From Monocercomonoides exilis (lineage: Eukaryota > Preaxostyla > Oxymonadida > Polymastigidae): a DNA stretch of 64,000 nucleotides. The notes under the pieces are model-generated. The model was not told the DNA's origin. It made no database searches and worked only from the letters and a program-made list of their open reading frames with translations. Numbering within the stretch: position 1 is the stretch's first letter; every line of letters begins with the position of its first letter. The stretch is taken from NCBI GenBank assembly GCA_001643675.2, contig LSRY02000010.1:1368501-1432500 (forward strand), given 5' to 3'. Both the position numbers and the translations under genes were made by a program. Below, one piece after another: positions 51,301 to 63,100 of this stretch.

Positions 51301-54300
51301 TGATTGCTTTAAAGATTTGTTTGAAGGAAGAACAAATGCAGGGGCAGAAGCAGACAATGAAGATGTGGAAGAAGAAGAAGAAGAAGCATTTTGTTTCGAA
51401 ATTGACAGAAAAGAGGGAGAATTTGAAGGAGTGAATGGAGCAATGGATGCACTGAGTGAAGGAGAAGGTGTGTTTGAGGGAGAAATATTTGAATCTTTCA
51501 GCTGTTTCGCCTGTTGTTTACTCAAACCTCCTCCTTGTGCTTCAGAAAGCTTTCCTAATTTCTCCTGTTTCTGTTTATTTTCTTTATCTTTCTCTTCTTT
51601 CTCTCTCCTTTCTCTCTCCTCCTTTTCTCTTTCTCTTTCTCTTTCCTTCTCTTTCTCTCTTTCCATTTCCATCTCTCTCTCCAACTCTATCTTCGCTCTT
51701 TTGTCTTCCTCATCCATCTCCTCCCTTGCCATCCTCGCCTTCTCCATCTCAAACGCTGCTCTTGTTCTTTCCTCCTCCATTCGCATTGTCTCTCTCATCT
51801 GATACTCCCTCTTCCTCTCCTGCTCACTCTCTCCTTCTCTCAACAGCTGCACATCTTCTTCTCTGCTCACACGCACTTCCAGCTCCCACATCATCCTTCT
51901 TGCCTCTCTCTCTGCTTCTTCTCTCCCTTTCCTTCTCCTTCCTTCTCCTTCCCCTCCTTCTCCTCCTTCCTCTTCTCCTCCTTCTCTCTCCTCCTCCCTC
52001 CTCCTCAGCACCTCCTCCACCTCCCTCACAAACACCTGCTGCTCCTTCCTCATGGCTGGCATTGCGATTATCTCCCTCGCCATTTCTTCGTTCTCTTTGT
52101 AGTCAAATGCAGCCCTCATCTGGATGATCAGATAGATTGCTGTGCCAAACTCCATCGACTGCGGAGGAAAGGCCAGCCAGCTGCAGAGACAAGAGCAGAC
52201 ATCTTTTCTCTGCTCTTCTGACACCATCCGCCTCACAAACATCTGCCCCACCACAGCTGACACTCTTTCAATCACTTCTTTCATCTGAGATGGGAGAAAG
52301 AGAAGAAGAGACAAGATGATCTGTACAGTTGGCACGACACTTAATGCTTCCACTTGAAAGCTTGGAGAAATCTGAGGAAAGGGAGGAAGAGGAGGAAGTT
52401 GGGAGGTTTGTGTTTGTAATTGAGAATTTCCTTGTTGTTGTTGTGATGATATCATTTTAGCTCTGTTTTCTTGCTCTTCCCTTGTCTGCTGATACGTATT
52501 GATGTCTTCCTCTCTCTTCTGTGTGATGATCAGATACCTTCTGAACTGCTCAGCCGATTGCTCAATCTTTTCAATCAGCTCTTCCACTCTTGTCTTTCCC
52601 AGCACAAGCTCAGCAACCCTCTTCCTTGCCAGCTGTCTGCCTTCTTCGAGTGGAGAAGGAGGGTTGGATGGATCAGGAGGAGGAGGCATCTGCAGAAGCT
52701 GTTGGAGCTGTGGATCCAAATTGTGCAAGGAAAGAACTTGAGATGGAGGTTGGACTTGTTGTGACAGTGACTGAAACTGCAAGTGATATTGTTGTTGTTC
52801 CAGTTGTTGTTGTTGATGATGATGGTGTTGTGTTTGAGATTGAAGTTGTGATTGAAGTTGTTGTGCTGACTGTAACTGCAGCTGTATCTGCATCTGCATC
52901 TGTTGTTGTGTCTGAGACTGAACAGATTGTTCAGTCTGTTGCAATTGCTGTGACTGCAGATATTGCAACTGCTGCTGCAGACTCTGCTGATTTGGCTGCA
53001 CTGTGTCTGCAATCTGATACAATGGCTGTACAATCATCGGCTGGAATGATTGCTCTTGTGGTTCTTCTGTTGCTGTTGAGACTTCTGTTGATGCAGATGA
53101 AGATGAAGATGAAGAAGAAGAAGAAGATGATGATGATGATAATGATGAAGATATTGTTATATTTGTTGAAGAGACAGGGGGTGTGGCTGTCACATCCATC
53201 GAAGGAATCTCATATGTCATTGATGTCATTTCTCGTGTGCCAGAAAAGTCAACGTGAGTAGCAGTGCTGTTTTCTGGTTGAGAAGCAGTTAAATTCTCTT
53301 CTGGTGCAAACAACACAAGTTTTGGTTGGATTATCCCGATGTTTGGATGATATTGAATGGTTTGGCTTTTCTCTTCTTTGCTTTCTTCATTTTCTTCTTC
53401 TTCATTATCTTCTTCTTCCTCCTCCTCCTCCTCCATATCTTCTTCTTCTTCTTCTTTTGCTTCTTTCCTTTCATTTTCTCCCTCTTCAACATGTTTATTA
53501 TCATTGGAATAAAGTTCTTCTGGTGCTTGCTGTTGCTTTGCCATTTTAATTGAAAGTGTTTCATCTTCTTGTTGTGTTTCATTCTCTTCTTTCTTTTTCT
53601 TTTTGCCTTTGTTGTTCTCTTTCCCTTTGGATGTTTCGTTCTTTTTCTTTTTCATTTTCTCTTTCTCTTCTTTCTCTTTCTCTTTCCTTTCTCTCTCTTC
53701 TTTCTCTCTTCTTTCTCTTTCTTCTTTCTCTTTCTTTTCCTTCTCCTCTTTCATCTTTCTCTCTCTTTCTTCCTTTTCCTTCCTTTCTCTTTCCTCTCTC
53801 TCTCTCCTTTCTCTCTTCTTCTTCTCTTTCTTCTCCCTTCTCTCTTTCTCTTCCCTTTCTCTTCTTTCTCTCTCTTCTTTCTCTTTCCTTTCTTTCTCTC
53901 TTTCTCTCTCCTTCTGCTTCTCCCTTTCAAGTTCCCTCTTCCTCTCTCTCTCTTTCTCTCTCTCTCTTTGCTTTTCCTTCTCAAGTTCTCTTTGTCTCAA
54001 CCTTTCCCTCTCTCTTTCTCTGTCTCTTTCTCTTTCTCTCTCTTTCTCTCTTTCTCTTTCCAGTTTTCTTTCGATTTCTCGCTGCTTTTCTCTCTCTCTT
54101 TCTGCTTCTCTTTCTTTTTCTTTCTTCAATTTCTCTTCTTCTTTCTGTTTTTGTTCCAATTCTTGTTGTTGAGCTTGGATTTTATCTTTCTCGTTCTCTT
54201 CCTCTTTCTCCTCCTCTTTATTTTCTGTACTCTTTTCCTTTCCTTCTTTATCTTTCTTCTGAATCTGTTGATCTTTCTTTCCTAATTGAACAATCTCTTC

Positions 54301-57300
54301 ATCTGCTTCTTCTCCTTTTTCCTTCTCTTCTCCTTCTCTTCCTTCTCCTTCTCCTTCTGCCTCCATCTCCACCTCCCCCACAATCATCGTATCGTCTGCG
54401 GATGCTGTCGAAGCAGGAGTCTGAGCAGGCAAAGGAGATGGGCTGTCCATTTGTGCTGTTGGAGTGACGGAGAGAGAAGACAAAGGAATCAGCAGAGAAT
54501 CATCTGTGTGTGTCATAAACGTGGACGCTGCTTCGGAAATCTCAGAATTTTTGCTTTTTAAAAATTCAGATTGTGATTTTGATTCTTTTTGGGATGAAGA
54601 ATTGTCTTTTTCTTGTTTTGTTTCTTGTTTATTTTGAGAAGATGTCTTTGAATTTTGACTTTGTTTTTGCTTTTCTTCCTTTTGTTCTTTCGCTTTTTGT
54701 TCCTTCGCTTGTTTGCTGTTGTTCTGCTTCTGATTCTGAGTCTGAGGCTGTTGTGTTGAATTCTGTGAATCTTTCTTCGCTTTCTGATTCTTCTCCTTTT
54801 CTTTTTCTTTCTCCTTCTCCTTTTTATTCTCTTGTTTCTGGTGTTGATTATCTTGTTGTGTCTTCTCATTCTTCTTCTGTTGTTGTTGTTGTTGTCTTTC
54901 GAGTCTTTCCTGTTTTTCCTTCGCTTTCTGCTCTTGTTTCTGCTTCTTTTTGCTCAAAACTTGTGGCTGTTGATTCTGTTGCTGTGTTTGCGATTGAGAT
55001 TGCGATTGTTGTTGCTGCTGCTTCTGCTTTCCTTTGCTTGTCATTTGTGTTTGTGTTTGTTGTTGGCTCTGTTTCGTCTGTGTTTGAATCACTTCTTTTC
55101 CTCCTTTCTCTGCTTTAGTCGCAGAAGAAGAAGAAGCAGAAGCAGAATCAGAAGCAGCAGCAGAAGAAGCTGAAGAAGCATCCATCGCCTCCTTCTCCTT
55201 CTCCTTCATCATCTCGTGCTGTCTGCTTATTTCTCTGCTCACTTGTGCCTGTGGATTGCACAAATGCTGAGCATACTGAGGAAACTGCGCTGCATCGCAC
55301 AGAGCAGAATACAGACGAGACGAGGAATGGAGCAGCGTAACATACGAAAGAGCATCAGGATGGTGTCGGTACAAATGTGTGTTGTGCATGAAGAACGAGA
55401 AAAGAGTGACGGTATTCCGAGCTGGAATCTGATAAGTCGAGATGCCAAAGGTGTCCATCCTTTCTTTCCCGTCTCTGTCCACCAGCTTCTCCTGCATCCT
55501 CCCTCTGAAGATGGAATTTCGCACTGAGTTGATCTCCTCTGGCTCTGAATACATTGTTGTCCATTGGATCTTCGTCCCTGCTGAGCCCAGGCCGAGTGCA
55601 GTGAGGTCGACAAACGATGCCAATTGCTGATTCTCCTTCACCAGCTCCAGCAGCGTCTGGCAGAACGACGCCAGCTTCGAGGAAATGCGGTGGCTCAGAA
55701 GAGAAACAGAGAGAAGTGGGCAGCTGAGCGGGGCAATCATGAAGGGAAAGAGAGAGATGGCCAGGTTTGTGGGCGTGGGAGACGAAAAAGGAGAAACTGG
55801 CTTTGTGTTCGGCTGGAAGATGACTGTGCGGAAATGAGCAGCAATCTCAAAAATTCTTCTCTCCACTGAATGTGTGCACGCTATCCAGATCGGCGCCGTT
55901 GCCTCTCTCGCTCTCTCTCCTTTGTCTGTGCGCTCTTCTTCGTCGTCTTCCATCCCGTCGATCTCTGCCTCTTCCTCCAACTTCCACTTCTGCTGCACAA
56001 ACTCCTCCAGCCACTCTTCCACATCCAGCTGCTTTTGAGAGGCACAATACAACACACAGTCAATCACAAGGCCATAAGACAGACAGCGGAAAGGGAAGGA
56101 GAAGTAGATGGGGATGATATCCTTGTCGGTTCGAGGGAGCGTCATTGGCTGGGGAGAGGAAGAGGAAGATGAAGATGATGATGACGATGACGATGACGAT
56201 GAATCCTTTGCACTGCCACTTCCTCTGAGTCTTCGCATCTTCCTCTGCTTGGAAAACATTGTGAACACACTCAGCAGGTCCTCAGCAACATCTGGGCAGA
56301 TCGCATAGAGCCATCTTCTGTCTATTGAATGGATGACAGAAAGTGTATAATAAGCAGAAGCAGCATAAGACATCAGCTCAAGCGATGAAAAGGGGTCAAT
56401 TTCTTGTTTGAATGCCAGTTCTGGCAGAAGAGTGAGGGTGGATGGCTGAACAAACAGCTGCAGCACCAGAGTGACTGCAGGAGAAGAAGGACACTTTGAA
56501 AATAAACGTGACAGGCACATTGCTTCTACAGCTGAGACAAAGTGAGGAGGGAGCAAGAAAAGGCGGAGGAGAGCGAGAGGAAGGAGAGAGACATCACGCG
56601 AGGCATAAGCTTTGTTGATGGTGGCCATTGTGCGCAGAAGAGGAGGGATTTGATAGTCCTGCATGCCATTGATTGATGACGTGGGAAGAGGGAAAGCAGT
56701 TTTGTTTCGGGCAGATGAGAGCAGAGACAGAGGGATGGGGGGAACAGGTGTGTCTTCATTGGCAAGGAGTCTTGAGAGTGCATAGAAATAACAGTTGATG
56801 TCGCTGACTGAAGAGGAAGAGAGTATCAGAAGCGAGCAGAGCAAAGTGTCAGGCACAAGCGTGGCCACCAGAGTGAAGATGGAGAACGCTGCCTGGAGGA
56901 CAGCCGCGACGTCGAGTGAGTCTTTGCCCTCAGAATAGCACAAGTTGATGATCGGGGGAAAGCTGTACGCCTTCAGCCACTTCGTGATGACTGCCATGCT
57001 CTGCGCTTTCCATCCGTTTGGCGGGAGAGGAGGGACAGGGCCAGCTAAGTTCTCTGAGATGTGCTTTTCGAAAGGAAGGAAGGAGAAGAGGATGTTTGGA
57101 TTGAGTCTCGCAATAGCAACGCCAGCGATGGTGGTGAGGGTGAGGGTGATGTCGAAGACGGAGAAAGCAGAAGAGATGTTGTACAAGTCAGACAGCACGA
57201 GAGAAGAGGGAAGATGAGGATATTCCCAGTCGGCTAGTGAAAACGTGTTTTGGGGAATGGATTTGTCGGGGGAGGGAGAAGAGGAAGAGGAAGATGATGA

Positions 57301-59567
57301 TGTAGATGATGTTGTTGAAGGAGAGGAGGAAGAAGAAGCAGAAACTGATGCTGATGATGCTGATGATGTTGATTGTGATGCACTTTTCGCTTTACTTGCC
57401 TCGTTCATTGCTTGTCTCTCCTTCACTCTGATTTGAATCAATCTTTCTGTCACTCTTCTTTCCATCTGCGGCGGAAGACACGCAAAGAAAAGATCATCCG
57501 GCGAAGAAGAAGGAATCATACTTTCTCCACCTTTTTCTTTGGATTTGGATGGAATTTCTTCGCTTGCTGTGCTATTTGTGCTTTGTATGTCTGTTTTGTT
57601 GGATTCTTTGCCTTTTCCTTTCTTTTTCTCTTTCTCGTTGTCTTCTTTTTCTCTTTCTTCCTCCTCCTTCTCTTCATCCTCATTCCCTCCATCCTCTTCA
57701 TCCTCTTTCTTCTCCTTCCTTTCTCCTTCTGTTCTGATCTCTCCCCATCCACTCCACATGCTTGTCTCTTCGTCTGCATCTCTTCTCTTCATCTTCTTCA
57801 TCTCTGCAAATGACACATGGCTGTCTGTCAGCCTCAAAAACGTCATGAAATACTTCAGCTGCACCGAAATGTCCTGCCAAAGCAAGTGCGACACACACAT
57901 CTGCGTCTTGTCGGAGAAGCTGTTGAAGCGGAACCGCTCCAGCATAGCCAGCTCCTCCCTCCTGTTTGCCTCTCCCTTCGAGCGATGCTTCGGAATGGGC
58001 GTTTGCTCTGTGATGGATGCCACCACTGCTGCCAGCGTCGATGCATTCACCGTCACCAGCTGGTGGAACGGGAACGGCTTGAGCTTGGCCTTCTTGCTGA
58101 TGGCTTCGGCAGTCAGCCCTTCCTTCATCTCTGGCTGCAGTGCAGACGCAGACGCCCTCACAGAGTTCTCTATGCGCTTCATGAACACTGTTGTCCGCTC
58201 CATCTCGCCGTTCAGCAGAGGAAGCGGCAGAGTGCTCAGCTGAAAAACAGAATTCTGCACATCGCTGGACATCGCTTCAAAGGCAGCATCGGAGAAAAAA
58301 GGCTGCTGGAAAAACTGTTTCGCGTCGGGTGAGACAAACAAGAAGATGAAATATTCGAGTAATCCGATGCTCTTCAGAGAAGAAAGGTAAGACCAGCCGA
58401 ACGGCTGCTCCCGCTGCTTGTACATGTTCAGCTCTTCTTCGGGGCTGTCCACGATTATCTGCTCAATCAGCTCGCCGCTGTCGAGATGGATTCCGCCTTC
58501 GATTGGAGTGTCCAGACAGTCAACCACGTCTTTCACATCGGCTGTGACATCGCCCATCAGCCGCAGCTTCATCTCGTTCTGGCGATGCTTTGGATCGCGC
58601 CTGTGCTGCTCGAAATACACGGCTAGCATTGATACCCCGCAGACTTTGCAGTATACATTTGGCTGAGAAAATGTAGCTTGAAGTTGTTTGGAATTTATTG
58701 GATCGTTTTGCAAAGAAACATTGGCATTTGGCTGATATATCACATAGATCATCTTTGGAAGTGTAAATTTTGTCGATTCCCAGCCTTTCCACTTCCCAAT
58801 GTTCCACACAACATCAAAGCTTTTTATTACAAATTGCTCAAACATATGATAATCCATTTGAGGATGGTTTCTTAAATATGAATGTCTTAAAACTGCTATA
58901 AGCGCATGTAAAAACTGTTCATATTCTTTTGATGCTTTAGCCTCTCGAGGAATTAAATGTAGCTGTCTGACCGCATGCGAAAATGTTTCAAAGTTTGTGT
59001 TATACTGAAGTTGTGAAACAAATGCAAGATTTGAAAAAAGTGAATGTGCAGCATTCAAATCAAGTACCACTCCTCGAGTTTGTTCTCCATAAAAGTTAAC
59101 AAGCACTAAAATTTTATAGAATTTAATATTTATCGAAAAAATTAAAAAAATTATCTTGCAAACATGACAATTCCCCACATTCCAAGTATGATGACATAAG
59201 TGAAGCAGCAGTTCGCAAAATTTGATCATATATTCTTATTTCTTCCAGTTGTTCCATATAGCCATAAACAACAGATGAAGATATAGCTTGCAATCCTGAA
59301 TTCAAAAAATATGGTGCATTTTTCTGCTGCAGCTCAATAACGCGTTCGTTTATATTTTTAATATTCTCTATATAGCGATTTATTTTTTCTTGTTGGTGAA
59401 GAAACTCCGATTGCTATGAATATGGAAAAAAATGAAGCATAAAAATTAAAATATTAAAAAGCAAGGCAAACAGATTTTGAATTTAATCGTAAAAGTTCTA
59501 AAATTGACTTTTCCATTTGTTGTAACTCATTTGATAGTTTTGAATGAAGGGCTATTTCTGAGGTCAT
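39334..59567 (-). CDS. SF3a60 (Prp9/SF3A3)-NOT1 (CNOT1) fusion protein, 3 exons, 6705 aa
   Basis: The exons are 59472-59567, 59164-59413 and 39334-59105. Both introns are 58 nt with GTTTGC donors, and the total length is exactly in frame. Residues 1 to about 225 match SF3a60 of the U2 snRNP: LQAISSSVVYGYMEQLEEI, then VLDLNAA and LIPREAKASKEYEQFLHAL, ending GKWKGW. A U1-like C2H2 finger follows at about 267-289. From about residue 740 on it is NOT1, the CCR4-NOT scaffold: HEAT repeats with GLVIDCVLYCASQKQLDVEE (about 1125), a middle HEAT block (about 2285-2475), the CAF1-binding MIF4G domain (about 2870-3290, with LKHNKPILAKQLD), DUF3819 (CNOT9-binding) pieces at about 3715-4255, and the NOT1 C-terminal helices to the end (TPGFSFSYLKLISSPFFI). 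Human SF3A3 and CNOT1 are about 500 and 2380 residues. The excess is Ser, Gln and Glu/Lys tracts. The usual C-terminal zinc-finger block of SF3a60 is not seen. Confidence 0.8.
49960..50410 (-). repeat. poly-Ser and Pro/Ser insert inside the MIF4G domain of NOT1
   Basis: The plus strand shows long GAA/GAG/GAT arrays (densest at 50284-50389) that read as Ser codons on the coding strand. They separate the two halves of the MIF4G domain, which ends one half at TAIVLMHSTPLHPQG and resumes at VKQHLRLIGTFVGLL. The insert is about 150 codons. Confidence 0.85.
50965..51002 (-). repeat. poly-Gln tract (CAG/CAA)n
   Basis: CTG and TTG triplets on the plus strand encode about twelve Gln in a row, next to a Gln/Ser-rich stretch in the NOT1 part of the fusion gene. 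Confidence 0.9.
53040..55190 (-). repeat. Gln/Lys/Glu-rich low-complexity block of NOT1
   Basis: About 700 codons of Gln-Ser-Thr-rich sequence followed by an Arg/Glu/Lys helix-like run and further Gln-rich sequence lie between the N-terminal and middle HEAT regions. It is not alignable to NOT1 of other organisms by eye. Confidence 0.8.
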
Positions 59568-59755
59568 TGCAAATTATCCTGTTTTTGTGCAAGTTCTTTT
59601 TGGATCCTTTAATAAATAAATAATGTTTTGGATCTTAATTCATTTTGAAAAAAAATATTTTTAAAATAAGTGAAATGAATTTAATAAAAATTATTTTTAA
59701 AAAAATGAATTGAATTTTTTGTGCATAATTTGATAAAGTAATTTATTGAGATGCC

Positions 59756-61697
59756 TCAATCTATTCCTTTCTTTGATACAATAAATCCTCTCATTGTTTG
59801 TTCGTGTATAAAAGCATCCTCTTCTTCCTTCTGATCTTCAAGTGGCATCTGTATTTCATTTCTGTGCGATTCCCTACCGCTTTTTCCTGTGCACACTGAG
59901 CCCCTAACAAACTGATGGCAGCAAGCATAGCCCCATTTGCCTTGACAATAATAAGATCCATAGATAGTTGTGTGGTTATTGACAAACACGTCTTCCTCGT
60001 ATTTGGAAGAAATCTGAAGAACTTTGTGGCGAGGGTGCATCAGCGTTGAGAATGTAGTCGTCGGTGCAGCTTGACGATGAGACAGCTCAAGTTTGGAGTC
60101 TGTTGATGATGAAGATGATTGGGTGATTGACAAGGACGAAGGAGAAGAAAGAGAAGACAAAGAGGAGGAAGAGCTTGCTGGATGTGTTTGAGAGATATCA
60201 GGGAGCGCAAGCGGTGTTTCGGTAACACCTTCCTTCGCCTTTCCGTCCCGTGTGTATTCCACATACTTCTCTGTCTGTCCCAGCAGCAGCTCAAGTGGAA
60301 GTGAATCAGAAGTGCCATTCTTCTTCTTCTTCTTCTTCTTTTTCTTTTTCTTCCTCAATTCTGAGTGTTCAGAAGTTGTTCCAGCTGGCTCTGGCGCAAT
60401 GCCAATCATAAATGATGCATCATCTTCCATCTTTTCGCGATCTGATAACATTTCCTTTGCGTTTCCTTTTGCTGCTGGCGAACCATCTTCTTCTTTATGC
60501 TCATCATTTGCCTTGTCTTCTTCCTCTTCTTCCTCTTCTCCATATTGCTTTTTCAGATCTTCTTCTCTTTGCTGCGCCAAAATCTTCTTCTTCTTTTCAT
60601 ATTCTCTGTAGGCGAGCTCTGTTTGCAACGGATTTGCGATGTACTGCACTCCGTCCTCGCCTTGTTCAGTTGCTTGCAAAGAAAACAGCTGCAACTTGGC
60701 AAACTCGATTGTGTCTCCTGTCCAACGCAGTTTGTTATCTCCCTGATACGCTCTGATCGCTGTTCCTGAGCTGCCTTCGCCCAAATTCCCTGCTCCTCCG
60801 CTGGCTGAAGAATGCACTCCTGTTCCAGTTGCACCTGATGCCTCCTCAAACGCAATGGGATCTTCATGCATTGCTCGACTTTTTGGATCATAATATGCTG
60901 AATTCAAATCAAGGTTATATAAATACTTCGCTGTGTCTTCTCTGATGCGAAGATTTCTTATAGCTGTTCTTGTTCGTGAGTCAACAAAAGCAATTGATGA
61001 AGGATCCGCAGCGCTTTCGTCTTCACGTATTCCTGCATGTTCATCTTGATCTTCTATAACATCACCAACGCTGCTTGTCGCTTTTAATCTTAATTCTTTT
61101 CGTTTTTCATCAAGCTTCTGATAACGTTCATGTACATCCTTGTAGAAATCTGGATGATATCCATTCCATATATCTCTTTTTGAATCATAATCCATTGGAA
61201 GATCTTTTTCATCAACAATAACATCATCTCTTTTTATTCCCACTCCACTCCATTTTGCTCCAATTTTTCGGGGATGTTCCAGACATTCTTTTGCAGTATG
61301 CCCCATGGCACCGCAATTAGTGCATGCTCCAGGTCTCCATTTTAATGATTGTTTTCCCTCAGCCTAAATTTTTGAATTGAAAATATAAAGTGAGCTTCGT
61401 CAGGAAATTTTAGCAAACATTTTTTCCTCTGGGATACCAAGCCTTTGAACCAAGATGTAAATCATCTCCTTGGTGAGCAACACGTTGATGATTTAGTGAA
61501 TTGGTTTTTTGTTTTAAATACCCTATTTGAAAAATAATTAAAAGCACCTTAAAATATGTAATTTTTTATAAAATAGTTAACATACAAGGAGCTTGACTCA
61601 TCCACTGGGGGATATGTGGGTTAATTTCTTCGCCTCCGCTTTGAGAATCTGTTCCACCATCTGTTTTTGCATTACTTGAACCAGAGCTCCTTTTTGA
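59756..61697 (-). CDS. SLU7: pre-mRNA splicing factor SLU7, 5' end unresolved
   Basis: The exons are 61586 up to about 61697, 61419-61522 and 59756-61363. The introns are 61523-61585 (63 nt, donor GTATGT) and 61364-61418 (55 nt, donor GTTTGC). The joined protein carries all the Slu7 landmarks: EEINPHIPQWMSQAPWYL near the start, a CCHC zinc knuckle (CTNCGAMGHTAKEC), DYDSKRDIWNGYHP, NLRIREDTAKYLYNLDLNS followed by AYYDPKSRAMHEDP, and the C-terminal SKYEEDVFVNNHTTIYGSYY block. SLU7 acts in the second catalytic step of splicing and in 3' splice-site choice in the nucleus. Family-specific insertions are Lys-, Glu- and Ser-rich. The first coding exon with the initiator Met is not identified: upstream of 61697 the frame soon meets a stop, so another intron is expected there. 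It ends 188 bases before the start of the SF3a60-NOT1 gene on the same strand. Confidence 0.9.
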
Positions 61698-62745
61698 AAT
61701 GTGAGGAAATTTTTTTTATATAATGAAATTAATACGAGAATTTAGTGGTTATCATAATTGATGCAAACATGTGTGACAAGTTCTGGACGAGTAAATAAAT
61801 GAAAACTTTTTTGCATCCCATTATAATATCAATTCGATCCATAATTCTCTAAGCAATATTTTGAAATTTCTATATTTTTCTGAATAAGCTTTGATACAAA
61901 TGCTTGGAAAGCGCTGGACAAATCGGTATGATACGACCAGTGAAAAATTCATATCATAATGATTTCTTTTTCATAATACAACAAGATAAATCATTTGTGC
62001 AATGAAGATATAGTCAATTTTTACAAAGAAAGTAACTTATTATTTTTTTCTATAATTGAATAATGACGAAAAAATTATTTTCGTATTGAAGCCCTAATAT
62101 CTGTAAAAATGAAGTTTAAATGAAATTTCTTTTATGGTTAACCCTTATTCATGGAGTTCTGTTATAAAAATTAGTTAATAGGGTTAAAAAAAAAAAAAAA
62201 AAATAAAAAAAAAAAAAAAAAAAATAAAAAAAAAAAAAAAAAATAAAATTCAAAAACAACTTCAATTATTTTTCTTTGTAATGAAATGAGATAATGATGA
62301 ATTATGCACAGAGTTTCAAAGAACGAAAATAAGCAAACAAATTTATGTGCAGCAAAAATTGATCTAACCTTTAATTATGAGTTGTAATTTCCTGAATTTA
62401 ATTCATCGAATATTTTTCTCCTTTTACGTTAACGAAGCTGTGTGGTGAGTTCAATGCTTTTTGTTTTTTATTTTTTTTATTTTCACCATCATAACTGATT
62501 TCCTTCACACATTAATAATCATCATCAATTCTTCTTCTTCTCAATCTTATTCTCTTTTTCTTTTCATCATCGAATTTCTTTAATATCCTTTGTTTATATT
62601 CCTTTTCTTCACATATTTCAATATTTTCTTCCTTCTTTTCTTTCAGTTGTCGTTTTTCTTTTGGAAAAAAAATCTCCAAAAAATCCTTCTTTATTTCATT
62701 TGTTGAATATTATGTTGAGAACTTTTGAGAAGATGAAGGTGAACT
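61698..62745. other. non-coding region upstream of SLU7
   Basis: Should hold the missing first exon of SLU7. Otherwise it is AT-rich. It includes a short inverted repeat TTAACCCT ... AGGGTTAA around 62141-62188 and an A-rich array right after it. No gene supported. Confidence 0.5.
62186..62248. repeat. poly-A array with regularly spaced T
   Basis: Runs of about 18-21 A are separated by single T residues three times in a row, which suggests duplication of an A-tract unit. Confidence 0.85.
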
Positions 62746-63100
62746 TCATATCCATGACAGCACAGAAGAGATAGCTACCAGATCAACACCTGTATTCGAA
62801 AATGAAGATCTAATGACTGATGGAGTTGTTGATGCTGTAAAAGCTTCTGGCAAAGCATCTGCCAAAGCTTTTCTATATGAAGAGGTTGAAAATTGAGTTG
62901 GCCCTGCAAAAGAGTTTTGAAGAACTTTTTTGAACCTTGAAAACACACGGTTATCACAGGGTTGCAAAAGGTGAGTCATGTTAGAAGGGAAAAATTCAAC
63001 GATGATATTTCTTTGTTCAGCAAATGCAATCACTTCTGAATCGAAATGAGTTCGGTGATTATTCAATAAAAGCAGTGCTTTTTTCGAAGATGAGAGTTTA
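62746..63100 (-). pseudogene. DDE_1 (pogo/Tigger-like) transposase relic with altered second catalytic position
   Basis: The open stretch reads ALLLLNNHRTHFDSEVIAFA, then IIVEFFPSNMTHLLQPCDNR, then VFSRFKKVLQNSF and a helical tail homologous to the copy at 36.7-36.9 kb. In active pogo-type enzymes the first block has Asp-Asn-His. Here an Asn stands where the second catalytic Asp should be (about 63061-63063). The N-terminal half with the first Asp is absent. It is a dead fragment. Confidence 0.7.

Noticed and set aside
39334-59229. Two separate genes (SF3a60 then NOT1) instead of a fusion
   Set aside because: No stop, start-like gap or convincing splice pair lies between the two parts, and the reading frame is continuous for over 6600 codons. 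It remains the main alternative to test.
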